9,820 nt of DNA from Gemmatimonadota bacterium (GTDB taxonomy: Bacteria; Gemmatimonadota; Gemmatimonadetes; Gemmatimonadales; GWC2-71-9), in the NCBI GenBank assembly GCA_016880225.1, contig JAEHDT010000120.1, positions 1 through 9,820 on the forward strand, in the 5' to 3' direction. Below, piece by piece: positions 6,512 through 9,820 of this stretch (the first letter of the stretch is position 1; every line of letters begins with the position of its first letter). Below the pieces are notes generated by a model that worked only from the letters and a program-made list of their open reading frames with translations, did no database searches and had not been told where the DNA came from. The position numbers and the translations under genes are program-made.

Positions 6512-7176
6512 AGATCCTGGTCGTCGAGGACGACAAGACCGTGGGGCAGTACGTGAAGCGCGGTCTGGCCGAGGCCGGCTTTCACGCGGATCTGGTGGGA
6601 GACGGGGCCGAAGGGCTGCGCTTGTCGTCGGGCGGACATTACGACATGCTGGTGCTCGACCTGCGGCTCCCGGCCCTCTCCGGGCTGGAGGTGCTGCGCA
6701 CGCTGCGCGACCGCGGCCACGGCATTCCGGTCCTGGTCCTCACCGCGCAGGACGCGGTCGATTTCAAGGTCCAGGCGCTCAAGATGGGCGCCGACGACTA
6801 CGTGACCAAGCCGTTCTCCCTGGAGGAGCTGCTCGCCCGCGTGGAAGCGCTGGGGCGCCGTCCCAAGGCGATCGCGCCGCCGGTGCTCAAGATCGCGGAC
6901 CTGACGCTCGACACCGGGAGCCGGGAGGTGCGTCGCGGCGGCCGTCTCATCGACCTGACGCCCAAGGAGTACGCGGTGCTCGAGTACCTGATGCGCCACC
7001 AGGGGCGCGTGATGCCGCGGACGCTGATCACCGAATACGCCTGGGACTACCACTTCGATCCCGGCACCAACATCGTGGATGTCGTGATCACGCGGCTGCG
7101 TAAGAAGATCGACCACGCCCGCGAGCCGAAGCTCATCCACACGGTGCGCGGCGTGGGCTACGTCGTGAAGGCGTGA
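6508..7176 (+). CDS. OmpR/PhoB-family response regulator
   Basis: This is a 222-residue DNA-binding response regulator. The receiver domain (1-118) has the acidic pair Glu7/Asp8-Asp9, phosphorylation site Asp51 in LVLDLRLP, switch Thr79 in VLVLTAQD and Lys101 in VTKPF, so it should be fully phosphorylatable. The C-terminal winged helix (about 125-221) shows the family pattern: LTPKEYAVLEYLMRHQG, then a recognition helix around NIVDVVITRLRKKI, then the wing IHTVRGVGYVVK. It resembles the CusR/QseB/MprA subgroup. It overlaps the upstream GAF-PAS kinase by four bases (ATGA) and its stop lies one base before the GTG of a membrane kinase, so it sits translationally coupled between two kinases. Targets cannot be read from the sequence; autoregulation of the operon starting at 4387 and control of the divergent GH36 gene are plausible inferences. 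Confidence 0.95.
   Translation: MKILVVEDDKTVGQYVKRGLAEAGFHADLVGDGAEGLRLSSGGHYDMLVLDLRLPALSGLEVLRTLRDRGHGIPVLVLTAQDAVDFKVQALKMGADDYVTKPFSLEELLARVEALGRRPKAIAPPVLKIADLTLDTGSREVRRGGRLIDLTPKEYAVLEYLMRHQGRVMPRTLITEYAWDYHFDPGTNIVDVVITRLRKKIDHAREPKLIHTVRGVGYVVKA
7167..7171 (+). promoter_or_regulatory. Shine-Dalgarno site supporting the GTG start of the membrane kinase
   Basis: GAAGG at 7167-7171, within the last codons of the response regulator, is six bases before the GTG at 7178. The GTG gives a normal short N-terminus (MQTIRARLTAWYS) ahead of the first membrane helix. Confidence 0.6.
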
Positions 7177-7177
7177 C

Positions 7178-8632
7178 GTGCAGACGATCCGCGCGCGGCT
7201 GACCGCCTGGTACTCGGTGGCGTTGGCCCTGACGCTGGCGGCGTTCGCCGCCGTGCTGTACGTCGACCGCCGCAGCGCGTCCTACCAGGACCTCGACCAG
7301 CGGATCCAGTCGGAGGCGTCCCTCACGGCCGGGATCCTGGCCGAGAGCTTCCGCGCCCGCGGCGTACTGGTCGGGCGCGACACGGCGGGCAGCCTGGTGC
7401 TCATCGGCGATCTGGCGGGGCTGCTCGAGGCCGTTCCCGATTTTCTCCTCATCACCGCGCACGACGGCACGCTGCTATTCGCATCGTCGGACGCGCGGGC
7501 CCTCACGTTCCAGCAGGTGGAGCAGCTGCGCCGGCTGGCGAGCGATCCGGCGTCGGGGCGGAGCACGGGTACGGTGCGGCTCGGGGCCGATGGACCGAAG
7601 ATCCACTATGCGATCCACTATGTCACCGATGCGGGACCGCAGTTCGGCGCGATCCTCGCGGGCGCGAACGTGCGGTCGGCGGAGCTCGGGCCCGAGCAGC
7701 TCCTCTCCACGTTCGCGCTGATCTTGCCGCTCGGTCTCGTGGCCGCGTTGCTGATGGGCACGTGGATCGCGAGCCACGCCCTCGCGGCGGTCGACCAGAT
7801 CATCACCGAGGTCCGCGAGATCACCGACGGCCGCAGCCTGCACCGCCGCCTCGCCGAGCCGGTGGTCAAGGACGAGCTCGGGCGGCTCGCCGAGACGCTC
7901 AATCAGATGATGATGCGGCTGGAGCGCAGTTTCGCCGCCCTGCGGCGCTTCACCGCCGACGCGAGCCACGAGCTCAAGACGCCGCTGACCGTGCTCCGCG
8001 CCGGCGTGGAGCGCGCGATCACGACGCCGAACCTCCCCCAGGACGCCCTCGCCGCGCTGGAAGAAACGCTTCAGGAGATCAAGCGGATGACGGAGCTCGT
8101 GGACGCGCTGCTCACGCTGGCGCGCGCCGACGAAGGCATCGCTCCGCTGCACCGCGAGCCCGTGGACCTGCGGGGCATCGTCGAGGAGGTGCAGGAGACC
8201 GGGGAGCTGTTGGCCGAGCAGGCGGGCGTCAGGATGTCCGTGGCCACGCCCGCCGAGCCGATCGTCGTCTCCGTGGATGCGAGCCGCATCCGCCAGTTGA
8301 TTCTCAACCTCGTGACGAACGCGGTGAAGTACACGCCGGCGGGCGGCAGCGTCCGGATGCAGCTCGGGCCGGCCAACGGGCGGGTGACGTTGAGCGTCGC
8401 CGATACCGGAATCGGCATCGCGGCGGGGGATCTGCCGCACATCTTCGACCGGTTCTGGCGCGCGGACTCGGCGCGGACCCGCACCGGGGAGCGCCCCGGC
8501 GCGGGCCTCGGCCTCGCCATCTGCAAGTGGATTGCCGAGGCCCACGGCGGCCAGATCGACGTGGTGAGCCGGCCGGGGCGGGGCACGACGTTCACCGTCA
8601 CGCTCCCGCGGGACCCGGCCGCCCAGTCGTAA
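7178..8632 (+). CDS. Membrane-bound sensor histidine kinase, CusS/QseC-like
   Basis: This is a 484-residue inner-membrane histidine kinase. Helix 1 spans about residues 7-29, followed by a periplasmic sensor region of about 145 residues (30-174) with no recognised fold, helix 2 at about 175-197, and a HAMP domain at about 198-250. The dimerisation domain carries the phospho-acceptor His264 in DASHELKTPL. The ATPase domain has N-box Asn381 in NLVTNAVKYTP, G1 box DTGIGI at Asp409, the F-box IFDRFWR and G2 box GAGLGLAI. All catalytic boxes are intact. This is the classical partner type for an OmpR-family regulator, and it directly follows one with a single base between them. It uses a GTG start with GAAGG upstream. 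The periplasmic region is mixed alpha/beta in appearance without obvious metal-binding His or Cys clusters, so a copper or other metal role is not supported by the sequence. No terminator is visible after its TAA. Confidence 0.95.
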   Translation: MQTIRARLTAWYSVALALTLAAFAAVLYVDRRSASYQDLDQRIQSEASLTAGILAESFRARGVLVGRDTAGSLVLIGDLAGLLEAVPDFLLITAHDGTLLFASSDARALTFQQVEQLRRLASDPASGRSTGTVRLGADGPKIHYAIHYVTDAGPQFGAILAGANVRSAELGPEQLLSTFALILPLGLVAALLMGTWIASHALAAVDQIITEVREITDGRSLHRRLAEPVVKDELGRLAETLNQMMMRLERSFAALRRFTADASHELKTPLTVLRAGVERAITTPNLPQDALAALEETLQEIKRMTELVDALLTLARADEGIAPLHREPVDLRGIVEEVQETGELLAEQAGVRMSVATPAEPIVVSVDASRIRQLILNLVTNAVKYTPAGGSVRMQLGPANGRVTLSVADTGIGIAAGDLPHIFDRFWRADSARTRTGERPGAGLGLAICKWIAEAHGGQIDVVSRPGRGTTFTVTLPRDPAAQS

Positions 8633-8697
8633 CGCCGGCGTCATCGCTTCGTCACGCGCACCCCATCTGCGAGCCACGGGGAGAGGGAATCATATGC

Positions 8698-8721
8698 GAG
8701 ACCTGAGCGGGAGGGTCTCCC
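8698..8721 (+). promoter_or_regulatory. Ribosome-binding site of the TonB gene within two mutually exclusive hairpins
   Basis: A strong Shine-Dalgarno GGGAGGG (8709-8715) lies six bases before the ATG at 8722. Two inverted repeats share this stretch: GAGACC (8698-8703) with GGTCTC (8714-8719), and GGGAG (8709-8713) with CTCCC (8717-8721). Both use bases 8717-8719, so only one can form at a time. The second pairs the Shine-Dalgarno bases directly. Control of translation is possible but not shown. Confidence 0.4.
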
Positions 8722-9387
8722 ATGTTCCACCAGCTCGTTGCCTCGCGTCGGGCAGGGCCGGCGCTCACGGGCAGCGCCGGCGTGGCATTGCTCGCCCATG
8801 TCCTGTGCATCGCGGCCGCCGTCTGGGCCACGCTTCGCCCCGGCGCGCCGGCGCGCGCCGCAGCCCCGCGCGTCGTGATCGTGTGGCCCGAGGCGCCGCA
8901 CCACGGTGACGCGGGCAACCCTCCGCTCACGGCGCCGGTGCCGGATGGCATAGACGAGCCCATCGTCGTCCCACTGCCACCCGACGTCTCGCGGGTCGGA
9001 GCGCCCCCGCCGGTCGAGAGGAACTGGCTCGTCGCCACGCGGGGAGGCGGTTACGTCCCCGCTCCCGGCGCTGGTGGCCGTGACGCCTGGAATGCGGCGT
9101 TCGTTGACGAGCCGCCCGTGCTCCTCGCGGGGTGGGCGCCGGTTTACCCGGAGCTGCTCCGGACCGCCGGTATCACGGGACGCGTCGTCGTGCGGGCGGT
9201 CGTTGACACGTCGGGCCGCGTCGAGCCTGCGTCCATCGTCGCGGTGTCGAGCGCGAATCCGGCCTTCGCGGCGGCGGCGCGGGCCTACATCATGAGCGCG
9301 CGGTTCCGTCCCGCTCGGGTGCGAGGCCGGGCCGTACGGGTGCTGATTCACCTCCCGATTGACTTCCGACTGACCGGCGTGCAATAG
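8722..9387 (+). CDS. TonB-family energy transducer protein
   Basis: This is a 221-residue periplasm-spanning protein. A single N-terminal membrane anchor at about residues 15-38 (LTGSAGVALLAHVLCIAAAVWATL) is followed by a Pro-rich linker (about 45-105, with VPLPPDV and GAPPPVE). A TonB C-terminal domain occupies about 136-217: YPELLRTAGITGRVVVRAVV, DTSGRVEPASIV, then FRPARVRGRAVRVLIHLPIDF. This type of protein transmits proton-motive force through ExbB/ExbD to outer-membrane receptors, or serves as a generic TonB-like partner. The linker is short and not the Glu-Pro/Lys-Pro type of enteric TonB, and no ExbB or ExbD gene is nearby, so it may borrow those from elsewhere. The start at 8722 is supported by GGGAGGG six bases upstream. 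It lies 89 bp after the kinase and 28 bp before the next gene, with which it is probably co-transcribed. Confidence 0.9.
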   Translation: MFHQLVASRRAGPALTGSAGVALLAHVLCIAAAVWATLRPGAPARAAAPRVVIVWPEAPHHGDAGNPPLTAPVPDGIDEPIVVPLPPDVSRVGAPPPVERNWLVATRGGGYVPAPGAGGRDAWNAAFVDEPPVLLAGWAPVYPELLRTAGITGRVVVRAVVDTSGRVEPASIVAVSSANPAFAAAARAYIMSARFRPARVRGRAVRVLIHLPIDFRLTGVQ

Positions 9388-9406
9388 GAGCGGAGGAGAC
9401 GCTACC

Positions 9407-9411
9407 GGAGG
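9407..9411 (+). promoter_or_regulatory. Shine-Dalgarno site supporting the GTG start of the last gene
   Basis: GGAGG at 9407-9411 precedes the GTG at 9416 by four bases, which is somewhat close. Other purine-rich tracts (TAGGAGCGGAGGAG, 9385-9398) lie further upstream. A neighbouring GTG at 9414 is in another frame that stops after nine codons, so 9416 is preferred. Confidence 0.55.
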
Positions 9412-9415
9412 TTGT

Positions 9416-9820
9416 GTGCGTCGCGTCGCCCTCGTTGCGCTGACCCTCGTCCCGCTCACGCTCGCGCTGTCTCGTCCCGGTGCGACGCAGACGCCCGTCG
9501 ACCGGATCGACGCCGCGCGCGCCCAGATTCGCGCCCGCAACTTGGACAGCGCCGCCGCGTTGCTGCAGCAGGCGGCGGATTCGCAGTCCGGGGCGGGCGC
9601 GACGGAGCGCGCCGCCGCCTTCCTGTGGCTCGGGATCGTGCGCTTCTACCAGGGCGATGATTCGGGGACCACGCGCAGCTTCCGCGCGGCGCTCGCCCTC
9701 GACCCGACGATCGACGCCGGATCCCTGGGCGGCCTGGACTCGATGCTCGGCGCCGCCTGGCGACGCGAACAGGCGAGCGCCCCGCGGCCGCGCCCGCCCA
9801 GCCCCGCGACGGCGCCGGCC
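9416..9820 (+). CDS. Secreted TPR-like protein, N-terminal part (runs off the window)
   Basis: The first 135 codons of a gene that continues past the right edge. The GTG start gives a signal peptide, MRRVALVALTLVPLTLALS, with a probable cut around Ala-Thr-Gln at residues 24-26. The mature part is Ala-rich helical sequence with a TPR-like pattern: ARAQIRARNLDSAAALLQQA, then TERAAAFLWLGIVRFYQGD and TTRSFRAALALDP, which resembles the end of a repeat. A Pro/Arg-rich linker (APRPRPPSPATAPA) begins at about residue 121, which suggests another domain beyond the window. It is 28 bp after the TonB-family gene and probably in the same operon, so a role in envelope assembly or with a TonB-linked system is an inference. 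Repeat identity is by eye; the function is unknown. Confidence 0.75.
   Translation, partial: MRRVALVALTLVPLTLALSRPGATQTPVDRIDAARAQIRARNLDSAAALLQQAADSQSGAGATERAAAFLWLGIVRFYQGDDSGTTRSFRAALALDPTIDAGSLGGLDSMLGAAWRREQASAPRPRPPSPATAPA

Noticed and set aside
5684..7140. Leftward open frames over the soluble kinase and response regulator (5684-6439, 6418-7140)
   Set aside because: Both are shadows of well-supported genes, with no start context or family pattern.
8632..8641. Palindrome ACGCCGGCGT just after the membrane kinase stop as a terminator
   Set aside because: It is a 10-bp palindrome with no loop and no following T-run, common in GC-rich DNA; not an intrinsic terminator.
7475..8677. Leftward 400-codon open frame over the membrane kinase
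   Set aside because: It is antisense to a kinase with all catalytic boxes intact and has a low-complexity Arg/His-rich composition without a recognisable domain.
8633..8721. A promoter for the TonB gene in the 89-bp gap
   Set aside because: I looked for -35/-10 pairs; the only AT-rich spot (CATAT near 8691) matches poorly and lacks a spaced -35, so I do not call one.
8694..8909. Small open frame from the ATG at 8694
   Set aside because: It is out of frame with the TonB-family gene, overlaps it, and encodes only Arg/Gly/Ala-rich sequence.

Overview
This is a high-GC (roughly 70%), gene-dense window, probably from a free-living Gram-negative bacterium. It has outer-membrane and TonB-type proteins, frequent GTG starts and secretory signals ending in Ala-Ala-Gln or Ala-Thr-Gln. 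That combination resembles Gemmatimonadota, but the assignment is an inference from style only.

Left part (1-4400): two overlapping permease genes of a CUT1-type sugar ABC transporter run rightward. They meet tail-to-tail (50 bp overlap) a leftward gene for a large Tat-exported GH36 (alpha-galactosidase/melibiase-like) glycoside hydrolase. The pairing suggests that oligosaccharides are cut outside the cytoplasm and the products imported. The binding protein and ATPase are not in the window; genes may continue to the left.

Middle (4387-8632): starting head-to-head with the hydrolase, with the two 5' ends overlapping by about 14 bp, is a rightward four-gene unit. It encodes a small secreted beta-rich (outer-membrane barrel-like) protein, a soluble GAF-PAS histidine kinase of NtrB type, an OmpR-family response regulator whose start overlaps the kinase stop (ATGA), and a membrane-bound CusS/QseC-like histidine kinase one base downstream. 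One regulator is therefore flanked by two quite different kinases, which is the most unusual arrangement in the window. An 8-bp tandem repeat lies just inside the hydrolase gene and just upstream of this unit, so a change in copy number would frameshift the hydrolase and could affect the divergent promoter.

Right part (8633-9820): after an 89-bp gap with overlapping hairpins around the ribosome-binding site comes a TonB-family energy transducer. It is followed 28 bp later by a GTG-initiated secreted protein with TPR-like helices that runs off the window.

I see no rRNA, tRNA, CRISPR array, insertion sequence or convincing intrinsic terminator, and no gene-free stretch longer than 300 bases. 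Most genes belong to known families. The points of interest are the architecture (two kinases, one regulator), the hydrolase domain layout and the regulatory potential of the divergent junction, rather than an evidently new molecular system.
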